From Vibrio salilacus (GTDB lineage: Bacteria; Pseudomonadota; Gammaproteobacteria; Enterobacterales; Vibrionaceae): a stretch of DNA of 64,000 nt. Position 1 is the first letter of the stretch. Each line of letters begins with the position of its first letter. A model generated the notes under the pieces. The model saw only the letters and a program-made list of their open reading frames with translations. It searched no databases and was not told where the DNA came from. The DNA lies in NCBI RefSeq assembly GCF_002811245.1, contig NZ_NIVQ01000003.1:175587-239586 (forward strand), in the 5' to 3' direction. The translations under genes and the position numbers were made by a program. Shown one piece after another: positions 1 through 8,879 of this stretch.

Positions 1-55
1 ATAGAAATATTGATTAGAGTCATAATTCTATCTGGAATTTACTATTTGATGACTT

Positions 56-61
56 TATAAT
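56..61 (+). promoter_or_regulatory. -10 element of the purine permease promoter
   Basis: A perfect TATAAT lies 52 bases before the chosen start of the permease. No good -35 is visible (TGGAAT at 33-38 is a weak candidate at 17 bp spacing). Transcription would start near 67-68, just ahead of the PurR-box match at 77-92. Confidence 0.5.
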
Positions 62-76
62 TCGCGCCAATCGATT

Positions 77-92
77 ACGCAACCGTTTACTT
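77..92 (+). promoter_or_regulatory. PurR box upstream of purine permease
   Basis: ACGCAACCGTTTACTT matches every fixed position of the PurR consensus ANGCAANCGNTTNCNT. It lies between the TATAAT at 56-61 and the permease start at 114, where bound PurR-hypoxanthine or guanine would block transcription. A second, one-mismatch box precedes gpt, so the two purine salvage genes probably share this control. Confidence 0.8.
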
Positions 93-113
93 TTTACCCT
101 TTAGGATTTGATC

Positions 114-1403
114 ATGTTCGAAAAACTGTTCAAGCTCAGTGAACACGGTACTAACGTCAAAACTGAGATCATCGCAGGTATTACCACCTTCCTGACGATG
201 GCTTATATCATCTTTGTTAATCCTGCGATGCTGGCAGACGCTGGAATGGACAAAGGTTCGGTATTTGTCGCTACCTGTCTTGCTGCAGCGATTGGCTGTT
301 TCATTATGGGCTTTGTTGCTAACTACCCAATTGCACTGGCACCAGGTATGGGGCTAAATGCCTTCTTCACTTACGGAGTTGTGCTAGGAATGGGGCACAC
401 TTGGCAAGTCGCACTGGGGGCGGTGTTTGTCTCAGGTCTCATCTTTATGGCGCTGAGTGTCTTTAAGGTTCGCGAATGGATCATTAACTCAATCCCGATG
501 TCATTGCGTACTGGGATCTCGGCTGGTATTGGTCTTTTCCTTGCGTTTATCGGCTTGCAAAACTCAGGCATTGTGGTGGACAACCCAGCAACCTTGGTTG
601 GCCTTGGTCATATTACAGGTCTTCAACCAGCCTTGGCGGCATTGGGCTTTTTCCTCACCATTGGTCTAGTATACCGAGGCGTACGTGGTGCCGTGATGAT
701 TGCTATTTTGATCATCACAGCGCTAGGTTTGATGCTGGGTGATGTTCAATGGGGTGGTGTGATGTCGACGCCACCAAGTATTGCTCCAACCTTGATGCAA
801 ATGAACATCGCAGATGTGTTTGAAGTGGGTATGATTTCTGTCGTGTTTGCTTTCCTATTTGTCGACCTGTTTGATACGGCTGGCACTTTAGTAGGCGTTG
901 CAACAAAAGCGGATTTGATTAAAGAAGACGGCAAATTACCTCGTTTGAGTAAAGCGTTGCTGGCTGACTCTACTGCCACATCTGTCGGAGCTATGTTAGG
1001 CACTTCAAGTACGACTTCATATGTAGAATCTACTGCGGGTGTTGCTGCTGGAGGGCGCACAGGCCTGACTGCGGTTGTGGTGGGTGTGCTATTCCTATTA
1101 GCCTTATTCTTCTCGCCATTGGCAGGAATGATTCCAGCTTATGCTACTGCTGGTGCGCTGTTCTACGTCGCCATTTTGATGATGTCAGGCCTGGTGAGCA
1201 TTGATTGGCGCGATTTAACAGAAGCGGCTCCTGTCGTGGTCACTTGTTTACTGATGCCATTGACTTACTCGATTGCTGAAGGTATTGCGCTTGGCTTTAT
1301 CTCTTATGCGGCAATCAAACTGCTAAGCGGTAAAGGTCGTCAGGTATCGATCAGTGTTTGGGTACTCTCGGCAGTATTCATCATTAAATACTTGGTGGTG
1401 TAA
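114..1403 (+). CDS. NCS2 family purine permease (AzgA-like adenine/guanine/hypoxanthine transporter)
   Basis: A 429-residue inner-membrane protein that should import purine bases by proton symport. The family shows in the N-terminal stretch EIIAGITTFLTMAYIIFVNP, the GMGLNAFF motif near residues 78-85, FVDLFDTAGTLVGV in the middle and GTSSTTSYVESTAG in the second half, followed by several hydrophobic helices. These are features of the AzgA branch (purine bases) rather than the UraA/xanthine branch. The ATG at 114 has AGGA at 103-106 with good spacing, so it is preferred to the in-frame TTG at 108. A PurR-box match precedes it and gpt follows, giving import then phosphoribosylation. Exact base specificity cannot be read from sequence. 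Confidence 0.9.
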   Translation: MFEKLFKLSEHGTNVKTEIIAGITTFLTMAYIIFVNPAMLADAGMDKGSVFVATCLAAAIGCFIMGFVANYPIALAPGMGLNAFFTYGVVLGMGHTWQVALGAVFVSGLIFMALSVFKVREWIINSIPMSLRTGISAGIGLFLAFIGLQNSGIVVDNPATLVGLGHITGLQPALAALGFFLTIGLVYRGVRGAVMIAILIITALGLMLGDVQWGGVMSTPPSIAPTLMQMNIADVFEVGMISVVFAFLFVDLFDTAGTLVGVATKADLIKEDGKLPRLSKALLADSTATSVGAMLGTSSTTSYVESTAGVAAGGRTGLTAVVVGVLFLLALFFSPLAGMIPAYATAGALFYVAILMMSGLVSIDWRDLTEAAPVVVTCLLMPLTYSIAEGIALGFISYAAIKLLSGKGRQVSISVWVLSAVFIIKYLVV

Positions 1404-1442
1404 CCCCGCTTTGTAGTGATGCCGAATCATATTTTCGAGCAC

Positions 1443-1480
1443 TATCGCCATAATCATGTGACGGTTATGGCGATATTTTT
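1443..1480 (+). terminator. Rho-independent terminator after the permease
   Basis: An 11-bp stem (TATCGCCATAA with TTATGGCGATA) and an 11-nt loop are followed by five T residues. This separates the permease from gpt, which then needs its own promoter. Confidence 0.75.
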
Positions 1481-1524
1481 ATCCCAAATAAATTCGCCAT
1501 TGGTATTGTAGAGCGGCTGCGTTA

Positions 1525-1540
1525 AAATAATCGTTTGCGT
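1525..1540 (-). promoter_or_regulatory. PurR box upstream of gpt
   Basis: On the minus strand this reads ACGCAAACGATTATTT, with one mismatch (T for C at position 14) to ANGCAANCGNTTNCNT. The operator is nearly symmetric, so orientation is not critical. It lies about 90 bases before the gpt start. Confidence 0.6.
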
Positions 1541-1630
1541 AGCTTTTCCCCTCACTTGCTCTAGGCAATCGTCAGTGTGTATTGGCGTTATTTTGGGGTT
1601 GCAGACTTTATCAATTATTAGGTTATTACA

Positions 1631-2095
1631 ATGGCAAAGAAATTCATTATCACTTGGGATCAAATGCACGCATTTTGTCGCGAATTGGCAGAAAAACAGA
1701 TGCCAGCAGAACAATGGAAAGGTATTTGGGCTGTGAGCCGTGGCGGTCTCGTTCCTGGTGCCATTCTTGCGCGTGAACTCGGCATTCGTCATGTCGATAC
1801 GATTTGTATCTCCAGTTACGATCATGATCATCAGCGTGATATGACGGTAGTGAAAGCACCAGAGGGTGATGGTGAAGGTTTTCTTATCGTTGAAGACCTA
1901 GTCGACAGCGGTGACACGGCGCGAAAATTGCGCGAAATGTACCCTAAAGCGAAACTGATTGCCGTTTGTGCTAAGCCTGCAGGTATGGAGTTACTCGATG
2001 ACTATGTTGTCGATATCGCACAAGATACCTGGATTGAGCAGCCGTGGGATATGTCCATCCAGTACGTTGAGCCAATTAATCGCAAACAAAAGTAA
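1631..2095 (+). CDS. gpt: Xanthine-guanine phosphoribosyltransferase
   Basis: Converts guanine, xanthine and, less well, hypoxanthine with PRPP to the nucleoside monophosphate, on the inner face of the membrane. At 154 residues it is close to the 152 of E. coli Gpt. The type I phosphoribosyltransferase PRPP loop is clear at residues 86-96 ([11 protein letters not shown]), and the WAVSRGGL segment near residue 33 is typical of bacterial Gpt. It has its own terminator and a PurR-box-like site upstream, and follows a purine permease gene. Confidence 0.95.
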   Translation: MAKKFIITWDQMHAFCRELAEKQMPAEQWKGIWAVSRGGLVPGAILARELGIRHVDTICISSYDHDHQRDMTVVKAPEGDGEGFLIVEDLVDSGDTARKLREMYPKAKLIAVCAKPAGMELLDDYVVDIAQDTWIEQPWDMSIQYVEPINRKQK

Positions 2096-2127
2096 TTGAT
2101 TGAGCAACAAAGCAACGATTTCTTGAT

Positions 2128-2157
2128 AAATGACCCTTTATTGGGTCATTTTTTTTA
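2128..2157 (+). terminator. Rho-independent terminator after gpt
   Basis: The stem AAATGACCC/GGGTCATTT with a TTTATT loop runs into a T tract. Confidence 0.85.
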
Positions 2158-2194
2158 TTACTATTTATCAAACCCCATTATTTAGGTCGTATCC

Positions 2195-3442
2195 ATGTCC
2201 GAGGAAGTAAGCAAAAATCTCTCTGAAACTCTGTTTGTTAAACATAAGCAGGCGAAAGAGACCTCTGCTTTGACTCAATATATGCCAACCAGTCAGACGT
2301 TTTTAGAGCAAAAACAGCAGCAAGATGGCTACCGATGGTATCGCAACTTGCGTCGTATGCAGTGGGCATGGCAGGGGCTTGATCCGATAGAGATTGAATC
2401 AGTATTGGCAAAGATTGCTGCCTCAAAACACTCTCGTACCAATGAGCAGTGGCTCGACACAGTGATGGGCTATCACAGTGGAAATTGGACCTATGAATGG
2501 ACCAAGCTGGGTATGTTACATCAAAAACGTTCGAATGAATTTAAGGGCGAACAGGCCGCTGACGAAATGTTTAACGCATCACTTTGTTTTAGTATCGCGG
2601 GCTATCCACATTTAAAAAATGATAACTTGGCTATTCAAGCGCAGGTATTGGCCAGTAGCGCTTATAGTGAAGCGGCGAAAAAAACCAAGTACACCATTAA
2701 ACGTTTAGAGATCCCTTACCAGAACAAGCACATTGTTGCGCACTTGCATCTGACCAAAACCGATAAGCCTCAACCTGTGGTCATCGTAACGGCGGGGCTA
2801 GATAGTTTGCAAACTGATTTGTGGAGTTTGTTTCGTGATCACTTGGCGAAAAAAGATATCGCGATGCTGACCGTCGACATGCCATCAATCGGTCATAATG
2901 TTCATTGGAATCTAACGGAAGATACATCGCGCTTACATCAGGCTGTGCTAAATGAACTGTATAACATTCCTTGGGTTGACCACCATAAAGTCGGCCTGAT
3001 TGGCTTTCGTTTTGGTGGCAATACCATGGTGCGCCTCTCATTTATGGACCCGGATAAAGTCAAAGCATGTGTGTCATTAGGTGCACCTATCCATGAGGTG
3101 CTGTCGTCGCCAGAAAAGCTCAAACAGATGCCCAAAATGTATCTTGATGTCTTAGCATCTCGGTTGGGAAAATCGGTGGTTGATATTCATAGCTTGGCTG
3201 GACAATTGATGGCTTGGTCATTAAAAGTTCAGGGAATTTTATCCAATCGTAAAACTCGTGTGCCGATTCTGGCCATGAGTTTAGAGAATGATCCCATCTC
3301 GCCATTTAGTGATAACCAAATGGTCGCGTTGTTTAGTGATTATGGTAAAGCGAAGAAAATCAGTGCAAAAACAATTACACAAGGGTATGAGCAATCCCTC
3401 GATTTAGCGATAAAGTGGTTGGAAGATGAGCTAATGAGATGA
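2195..3442 (+). CDS. frsA: FrsA, fermentation-respiration switch protein (alpha/beta hydrolase fold)
   Basis: A 415-residue cytosolic protein of the FrsA/YafA family. E. coli FrsA binds dephosphorylated glucose-specific IIA of the PTS and shifts flux toward fermentation. The C-terminal half has an alpha/beta hydrolase layout: a VVIVTAGLDS strand near residues 195-204, and at residues 270-275 a nucleophile-elbow position reading GFRFGG. Arg therefore sits where a serine hydrolase would have its nucleophile, which fits the family as I remember it. The position next to gpt matches E. coli (gpt-frsA-crl). The true reaction is uncertain: pyruvate decarboxylase activity claimed for a Vibrio member has been disputed. 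Confidence 0.9.
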   Translation: MSEEVSKNLSETLFVKHKQAKETSALTQYMPTSQTFLEQKQQQDGYRWYRNLRRMQWAWQGLDPIEIESVLAKIAASKHSRTNEQWLDTVMGYHSGNWTYEWTKLGMLHQKRSNEFKGEQAADEMFNASLCFSIAGYPHLKNDNLAIQAQVLASSAYSEAAKKTKYTIKRLEIPYQNKHIVAHLHLTKTDKPQPVVIVTAGLDSLQTDLWSLFRDHLAKKDIAMLTVDMPSIGHNVHWNLTEDTSRLHQAVLNELYNIPWVDHHKVGLIGFRFGGNTMVRLSFMDPDKVKACVSLGAPIHEVLSSPEKLKQMPKMYLDVLASRLGKSVVDIHSLAGQLMAWSLKVQGILSNRKTRVPILAMSLENDPISPFSDNQMVALFSDYGKAKKISAKTITQGYEQSLDLAIKWLEDELMR

Positions 3443-3542
3443 CATTTCTGCTAATTTAGATGACACTTATTTAAACGTACTACCCAAACTATCAGGTCCT
3501 GGGTTACGTACAACAATAAGTCAATGAATATGGAGATTCATT

Positions 3543-3932
3543 ATGTCTGAGCAGATCAAAAGTCCTACCCATTACCGTTTGTTATCAACGCTAAGGGCCA
3601 TTGGCCCTTATTTACGCGAATCACAAAGCCAAGAAGGCGACTACCTTTTCGATTGTTTATCGGTGTGCGTTAATGATAAAAAATCACCCGAACAACGTGA
3701 GTTTTGGGGTTGGTGGTTAGAATTAACCGCTAACGAGCAAGGTTTTGAAGCTCGTTACCGTTCCGGTCTGTATGATGTGACGGGAGACTGGAAAGACAAA
3801 GCCTTACCCAAAAAAGCACTCGCCGATGTGACTCGTACTCAAGAAGTGTTCCACCAAAAGCTGATAGATACCTTGAAAAAAGAATTTGATATTGCGGTGG
3901 TCATGCATGAAGAATCGGTTGAATTCGTCTAG
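3543..3932 (+). CDS. crl: Sigma factor-binding protein Crl
   Basis: A 129-residue cytosolic protein that binds sigma-S and favours its assembly with core RNA polymerase, raising expression of stationary-phase genes. The sequence matches Crl along its length, including the Trp-rich segment [11 protein letters not shown] near residues 57-67 and the acidic, polar tail. It has its own hairpin terminator. The gpt-frsA-crl-proBA order is conserved with enterobacteria. Confidence 0.93.
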   Translation: MSEQIKSPTHYRLLSTLRAIGPYLRESQSQEGDYLFDCLSVCVNDKKSPEQREFWGWWLELTANEQGFEARYRSGLYDVTGDWKDKALPKKALADVTRTQEVFHQKLIDTLKKEFDIAVVMHEESVEFV

Positions 3933-3962
3933 ATTTTCCAGCTTATAGTTGTTATTCCCCAA

Positions 3963-3985
3963 AAAGGCGCTTTTTAGCGCCTTTT
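3963..3985 (+). terminator. Rho-independent terminator after crl
   Basis: The stem AAAGGCGCT/AGCGCCTTT has a TTTT loop. The A-rich left side would also give a short U tract on the minus strand. Confidence 0.8.
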
Positions 3986-4098
3986 CTACTTGTGAATTTG
4001 TTAGTTGATTGCTAAAACATCAGGTCTAATCAATCTTTGGCGCCAATGTATGGCAAATAAGATCGTGACGATTTTTAATTTTTCATAGTAGAAAGGCA

Positions 4099-5232
4099 AT
4101 GAATCAAGAAAGTGGAAAAGCACCACAGTTACAGACCGTGGTCGTTAAACTCGGTACGAGTGTTTTAACCGGTGGCACTTTAGCGTTAGACCGAGCTCAC
4201 ATGGTTGAGTTAGTTCGCCAGTGTGCAGAACTGAACAAGCAAGGTCACTCTGTGGTGATGGTTTCGTCTGGCGCAATTGCGGCAGGCCGAGAGCACCTAG
4301 ACTACCCCGCATTGCCCAACTCTATGGCAAGCAAACAATTATTGGCGGCTGTTGGCCAAAGCCAGTTGATTCAAGTATGGGAATCTTTGTTTGCGATTTA
4401 TGGGCTCAAAATTGGCCAAATGTTGCTAACGCGTGCTGATCTTGAAGATCGTGAACGTTTCCTTAATGCGCGAGATACCATTAATGCTTTGGTTGGCAAC
4501 GGCATCATCCCGATCGTCAATGAAAACGATGCGGTGGCAACCAGTGAAATCAAAGTGGGTGACAACGATAACTTGTCCGCATTAGTCGGTATTTTGTGTG
4601 GTGCAGACAAGCTACTGCTGCTGACCGATCAAAAAGGCTTATTTACCGCCGACCCACGTAAAGACCCTAATGCTGAGCTGATCAAAGAAGTCAAAACCAT
4701 TGACGACACTCTGCGTAAAATTGCTGGTGGCAGTGGTACTACGCTGGGTACGGGCGGAATGGCGACTAAGTTGCAAGCGGCAGACATCGCACGTCGTGCA
4801 GGGATCGAAGTGATTATTGCCGCAGGCAGCGCGCCGAATGTGGTGTTTGATTCTCTTAGCGATAGCCCGCAAGGCACTCGTTTCCTACCGTGCGAAGAAG
4901 CGCTTGAAAATCGTAAGCGCTGGATTCTTGCCGGGCCAGCGGCATCGGGAGACATCATGATCGACGATGGTGCGGTCAATGCCGTTGTCGCGAAAGGCAG
5001 TAGCTTGCTAGCAAAAGGCGTTGTTCACGTTGGTGGTCAATTCGCCCGCGGGGATGTGGTGCGAGTCACTAATCGCCACGGCAAGCTGATCGCTCGTGGT
5101 ATTGCAAGCTACTCAAGTCATGATATGGCCAGAATCGTCGGCAAACACAGTAAAGACATTATTGGAATATTAGGTTATGACTACGGCAATCAAGTGCTGC
5201 ATCGTGATGATATGGTCGTAATTCAGGAATAA
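4099..5232 (+). CDS. proB: Glutamate 5-kinase
   Basis: First step of proline synthesis: phosphorylates glutamate to gamma-glutamyl phosphate in the cytosol. At 377 residues it has the amino acid kinase domain first, with [10 protein letters not shown] near residue 17, SSGAIAAG near 54 and a GTGGMATKL loop near 217. A C-terminal PUA domain starts at about residue 280. E. coli ProB has 367 residues; the extra length is an N-terminal extension. The start is the ATG at 4099 with AAAGG just upstream. proA follows 12 bp downstream and must be cotranscribed. Activity is usually feedback-inhibited by proline. Confidence 0.96.
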   Translation: MNQESGKAPQLQTVVVKLGTSVLTGGTLALDRAHMVELVRQCAELNKQGHSVVMVSSGAIAAGREHLDYPALPNSMASKQLLAAVGQSQLIQVWESLFAIYGLKIGQMLLTRADLEDRERFLNARDTINALVGNGIIPIVNENDAVATSEIKVGDNDNLSALVGILCGADKLLLLTDQKGLFTADPRKDPNAELIKEVKTIDDTLRKIAGGSGTTLGTGGMATKLQAADIARRAGIEVIIAAGSAPNVVFDSLSDSPQGTRFLPCEEALENRKRWILAGPAASGDIMIDDGAVNAVVAKGSSLLAKGVVHVGGQFARGDVVRVTNRHGKLIARGIASYSSHDMARIVGKHSKDIIGILGYDYGNQVLHRDDMVVIQE

Positions 5233-5244
5233 AGGACAATATAC

Positions 5245-6495
5245 ATGCAATTGATTTCTATGGGTAAAGCAGCGAAAGAAGCGGCTTTCCAATTAGCAAC
5301 GGCATCAACGGCGCAAAAGAACCAAGCTCTGGCCATTATTGCCGATGAACTTGAAGCTAATGCCGAGACAATTTTGGCCGCTAACGGCAAAGACATTGAG
5401 AATGGTCGTAAAGCAGGTTTAACTGATGCCCTGTTAGATCGACTGCTGCTTAATAAATTGCGCTTAACGGACATTGCCAATGATGTGCGTAATGTTATTA
5501 GCCTTAATGACCCGGTGGGCAGTGAGCTTGACAGTAAGGTGCTTGAAAATGGAATGTCGCTTTCACGTCGCCGAGTGCCGCTTGGCGTAGTTGGGGTGAT
5601 TTATGAAGCGCGACCAAATGTCACCATTGATATTGCTGCTTTGTGTCTAAAAACCGGTAACGCGAGTATTCTCCGTGGTGGTAAAGAGACCTTTTTCTCC
5701 AATATGGAATTGGTCAAAGTGATTCAATCCGCGTTGGCAAAAGCGGAGTTACCTGCCGCGTCGGTGCAATACATTGAAAAGCCAGATCGTGAACTGGTTT
5801 CTCAACTGCTTAAGTTGGACGATTATGTTGACATGATCATTCCACGAGGTGGCGCAGGCCTGCACAAAATGTGCAAAGAAAACAGTACTATTCCTGTGAT
5901 TATTGGTGGGTTTGGTATCAGCCACATCTTTGTCGATGACAGCGCAAATCTAGAGAAATCACTCGATGTGGTCGAAAACGCCAAAGTGCAGCGTCCTTCG
6001 GCATGTAACTCGCTAGATACACTGCTAGTGCATGAGAAAGTGGCCGCCGAGTTTTTATCGCTTATCGTTGAGCGTATGAATGATAAAGTTAGCTTCGTGG
6101 CAGAACCAAAAGCGCAAGCGTTGATGTCAGCAGCAACACAACTTCGTCAAGCGGGAGATGGAGATTTTGATACCGAATGGCTTGCTTACACTTTAGGCGT
6201 CAAGGTGGTTGCGGATGTGAAAGAAGCCATTGACCATATGCGCGTACACAACGCCAGTCATTCAGATGCGATCATGACCGATAGTTTAGAAAATGCCGAG
6301 TTATTTATTAACTCAGCGGGTTCTGCCGCGGTGTATGTCAATGCATCAACCCGTTTTACCGACGGTGCTCAATTTGGCCTTGGTGCTGAAGTTGCGGTAT
6401 CAACCCAGAAACTGCATGCACGTGGACCAATGGGGCTTGAAGAGCTCACTAGCTACAAATGGGTCGGTAAAGCAAACTACTTGCCGCGTAGTTAA
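5245..6495 (+). CDS. proA: Gamma-glutamyl phosphate reductase (glutamate-5-semialdehyde dehydrogenase)
   Basis: Second enzyme of proline synthesis: reduces gamma-glutamyl phosphate with NADPH to glutamate semialdehyde, which cyclises and is reduced by ProC elsewhere in the genome. At 416 residues it matches the usual family length (417 in E. coli). The aldehyde-dehydrogenase-fold catalytic cysteine is Cys254 in QRPSACNS. The conserved [20 protein letters not shown] segment is near the C terminus. It forms a two-gene operon with proB and ends at a hairpin terminator. Confidence 0.96.
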   Translation: MQLISMGKAAKEAAFQLATASTAQKNQALAIIADELEANAETILAANGKDIENGRKAGLTDALLDRLLLNKLRLTDIANDVRNVISLNDPVGSELDSKVLENGMSLSRRRVPLGVVGVIYEARPNVTIDIAALCLKTGNASILRGGKETFFSNMELVKVIQSALAKAELPAASVQYIEKPDRELVSQLLKLDDYVDMIIPRGGAGLHKMCKENSTIPVIIGGFGISHIFVDDSANLEKSLDVVENAKVQRPSACNSLDTLLVHEKVAAEFLSLIVERMNDKVSFVAEPKAQALMSAATQLRQAGDGDFDTEWLAYTLGVKVVADVKEAIDHMRVHNASHSDAIMTDSLENAELFINSAGSAAVYVNASTRFTDGAQFGLGAEVAVSTQKLHARGPMGLEELTSYKWVGKANYLPRS

Positions 6496-6518
6496 CAGAT
6501 CTGGTTAAACATTGATTG

Positions 6519-6543
6519 AAAAGGGGGCTATCTAGCCCCTTTT
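6519..6543 (+). terminator. Rho-independent terminator after proBA
   Basis: AAAAGGGGGCTA pairs with TAGCCCCTTTT, with one extra G on the left arm, and ends in a T tract. Confidence 0.75.
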
Positions 6544-6599
6544 GCTTTTCTTAGCTTTAGTTAATCCGGTAAACTATCCGGCATAGTTTAGGAGGTGAT

Positions 6600-7049
6600 A
6601 TGCATTGTCCTTTTTGTTCTGAAAACGACACCAAAGTGATCGACTCGCGTTTGGTTGCCGACGGCCATCAAGTCCGCCGTCGTCGGCAATGTTTAGCGTG
6701 CAGCGAGCGCTTTACGACATTTGAAACCGCTGAATTGGTGATGCCAAGAGTGATTAAATCCAATGGCAACCGAGAGCCTTTCAATGAAGATAAAATGGTT
6801 GGTGGTCTGCAGCGTGCGTTAGAGAAACGCCCGGTCAGCGCCGATGCGGTTGATGTGGCGATCAGCATGATAAAATCACAGCTTCGTGCGACGGGTGAAC
6901 GTGAAGTGTCGAGCGAAATGATTGGTAACTTAGTTATGGATCAACTCAAAGAGCTCGATAAAGTGGCGTACATTCGTTTTGCTTCGGTTTACCGTAGTTT
7001 TGAAGATATTCGTGAATTTGGCGAAGAAATCGCAAGACTAGAAGATTAA
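6600..7049 (+). CDS. nrdR: Transcriptional repressor NrdR
   Basis: A 149-residue regulator that represses ribonucleotide reductase genes in response to dATP/ATP. An N-terminal zinc ribbon uses Cys3, Cys6, Cys31 and Cys34 (CPFC and CLAC). An ATP-cone domain covers about residues 48-138, starting at [14 protein letters not shown] near-perfect ribosome binding site, AGGAGGTGAT, precedes the ATG at 6600. It leads into ribD 12 bp downstream, the common nrdR-ribD arrangement. Confidence 0.96.
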   Translation: MHCPFCSENDTKVIDSRLVADGHQVRRRRQCLACSERFTTFETAELVMPRVIKSNGNREPFNEDKMVGGLQRALEKRPVSADAVDVAISMIKSQLRATGEREVSSEMIGNLVMDQLKELDKVAYIRFASVYRSFEDIREFGEEIARLED

Positions 7050-7061
7050 TTGGACAGCGTA

Positions 7062-8168
7062 ATGGTAACCTTTACTGCTACAGATTATCAGATGATGTCG
7101 CGGGCTATTGAGCTGGCGAAAGACGGCATCTACACCACGGCGCCAAACCCTAATGTAGGGTGTGTGATTGCCAAAAACAGTGACATTGTCGGTGAAGGCT
7201 GCCACTTTCGTGCGGGTGAACCTCATGCTGAAGTGCATGCATTGCGCATGGCGGCGGATCAATCGATCGGCGCAACGGCTTACGTAACATTAGAACCTTG
7301 TTCTCACTATGGACGAACCCCACCTTGTGCCGAAGGGTTGATCAAAGCGCGCGTGGCGAAAGTGGTATGTGCGATGCAAGATCCCAACCCCCAAGTTGCT
7401 GGGCGCGGCATTCAAATGTTGCGTGATGCCGGAATTGAGGTTGAAGTTGGGCTACTTGAAGATCAGGCTCGGGCACTGAATCCTGCGTTTATCAAACGTA
7501 TGCAAACCGAGATGCCGTTTGTACAACTAAAAATGGCGGCAAGTCTTGATGGGCAGACCGCACTAGCCAACGGTCAAAGCCAATGGATAACGGGTGCTGA
7601 AGCGCGCAAAGATGTCCAAGCTTTTCGTGCGCGCAGTGGCGCCATTTTATCAACCAGCCAAACGGTCATTGACGATGACGCCTCGCTTAACGTGCGTTGG
7701 AGTGAACTGCCCAAATATGTGCAAGCACAATACAATCCAATCGATGTGCGTCAACCTAAGCGTGTGATCTTAGATCGTCAAAATAGACTGACATCCGCGC
7801 TAAAACTGTTTCACACTCCAGGCGAGCGCGTGATTGTTGCTCCACAGGGTGATATTTTTGCGCCATTGAATAACGATCAACGTATTGATCTTAACGCTCT
7901 GTTTTCCACGCTTGCTACTCAACATAACATCAATCACCTTTGGGTTGAGGCTGGTGCAACTCTGGCAAGTAGCTTAATTACTGCTGATTTAGTCGATGAA
8001 CTGGTGCTTTACTTGGCACCCAAAATCATGGGCAGTGATGGCCGAGGCTTACTCGGTGCACTTGGTTTAGAGGCGATGGAGCAAGTGATTGATCTCGATA
8101 TTAAAGATATTCGACAAGTGGGGAAAGATATCCGCATTATCGCCACTATTAGCCAAAAAGAATCGTAA
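7062..8168 (+). CDS. ribD: Bifunctional diaminohydroxyphosphoribosylaminopyrimidine deaminase / 5-amino-6-(5-phosphoribosylamino)uracil reductase
   Basis: Second and third steps of riboflavin synthesis, deamination then side-chain reduction of the GTP-derived pyrimidine. With the ATG at 7062 it has 368 residues. The N-terminal deaminase has zinc ligands in HAE (His55) and PCSHYGRTPPC (Cys80, Cys89). The reductase domain starts near residue 145 with VQLKMAASLDG. The in-frame TTG at 7050 directly after the nrdR stop is a less likely start. ribE begins two bases after its stop codon. Confidence 0.95.
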   Translation: MVTFTATDYQMMSRAIELAKDGIYTTAPNPNVGCVIAKNSDIVGEGCHFRAGEPHAEVHALRMAADQSIGATAYVTLEPCSHYGRTPPCAEGLIKARVAKVVCAMQDPNPQVAGRGIQMLRDAGIEVEVGLLEDQARALNPAFIKRMQTEMPFVQLKMAASLDGQTALANGQSQWITGAEARKDVQAFRARSGAILSTSQTVIDDDASLNVRWSELPKYVQAQYNPIDVRQPKRVILDRQNRLTSALKLFHTPGERVIVAPQGDIFAPLNNDQRIDLNALFSTLATQHNINHLWVEAGATLASSLITADLVDELVLYLAPKIMGSDGRGLLGALGLEAMEQVIDLDIKDIRQVGKDIRIIATISQKES

Positions 8169-8170
8169 CT

Positions 8171-8821
8171 ATGTTTACAGGTATTATTCAAGCTGTTGGT
8201 AAGCTGGCAGCCATTACGCCAAAAGGCGAAGATATAAGTGTCACGGTTGAGGTCGGTAAACTGGATATGTCCGATGTAAAACTGGGAGACAGCATTGCCA
8301 CAAATGGTGTCTGCTTGACCGTGGTTGACTATAGCGACAGTCATTACAGTGCAGATTTGTCGTTAGAAACGTTGCAAAAAACGGGCTTTGCTCACTATCA
8401 AGTGGGGGATAGCGTCAACTTAGAAAAAGCCATGTTACCCACCACTCGATTTGGCGGACATATCGTGTCTGGTCATGTGGATGGTGTGGGTGAAATCGTT
8501 GAGCGCAATAGCGTTGGCCGAGCGATAGAATTTTGGATCGCGATGCCCGCCGAAATCAGTAAATATGTCGCGGAAAAGGGGTCCATAACAGTGGACGGTA
8601 TTAGCCTGACGGTTAATGCACTGCGTAAAAACGGGTTAAAACTGACGATTGTTCCGCACACCGGAGACGAAACAACCATCGCTGATTTTCATGTTGGCCG
8701 TAAGGTCAATCTAGAGGTCGATGTGTTGGCGCGTTATATGGAACGCCTACTGACCAGTCAGTCAGAGCAGCCACAATCAAACCTCACCATGGAATTCTTA
8801 CAACAAAATGGATTTGCTTAG
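8171..8821 (+). CDS. ribE: Riboflavin synthase (alpha subunit)
   Basis: Last step of the pathway: dismutates two 6,7-dimethyl-8-ribityllumazines into riboflavin and the pyrimidine precursor. The 216-residue protein shows the internal duplication of the family: repeat one starts MFTGIIQAVG, and GGHIVSGHVDGVGEI starts the second lumazine-binding repeat near residue 97. The C-terminal tail forms the trimer helix in homologues. Also called ribC in E. coli. It sits between ribD and ribBA in the riboflavin operon. Confidence 0.95.
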   Translation: MFTGIIQAVGKLAAITPKGEDISVTVEVGKLDMSDVKLGDSIATNGVCLTVVDYSDSHYSADLSLETLQKTGFAHYQVGDSVNLEKAMLPTTRFGGHIVSGHVDGVGEIVERNSVGRAIEFWIAMPAEISKYVAEKGSITVDGISLTVNALRKNGLKLTIVPHTGDETTIADFHVGRKVNLEVDVLARYMERLLTSQSEQPQSNLTMEFLQQNGFA

Positions 8822-8879
8822 GTTAGCGATTACCTAACCGACTCGATTCGCCGCAGACGCCAAAAATAGGAAGACAATT

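Noticed and set aside
8822..8879. FMN riboswitch for riboflavin genes
   Set aside because: No conserved RFN-element helices are visible here, upstream of nrdR or ribD, or between ribBA and ribH.
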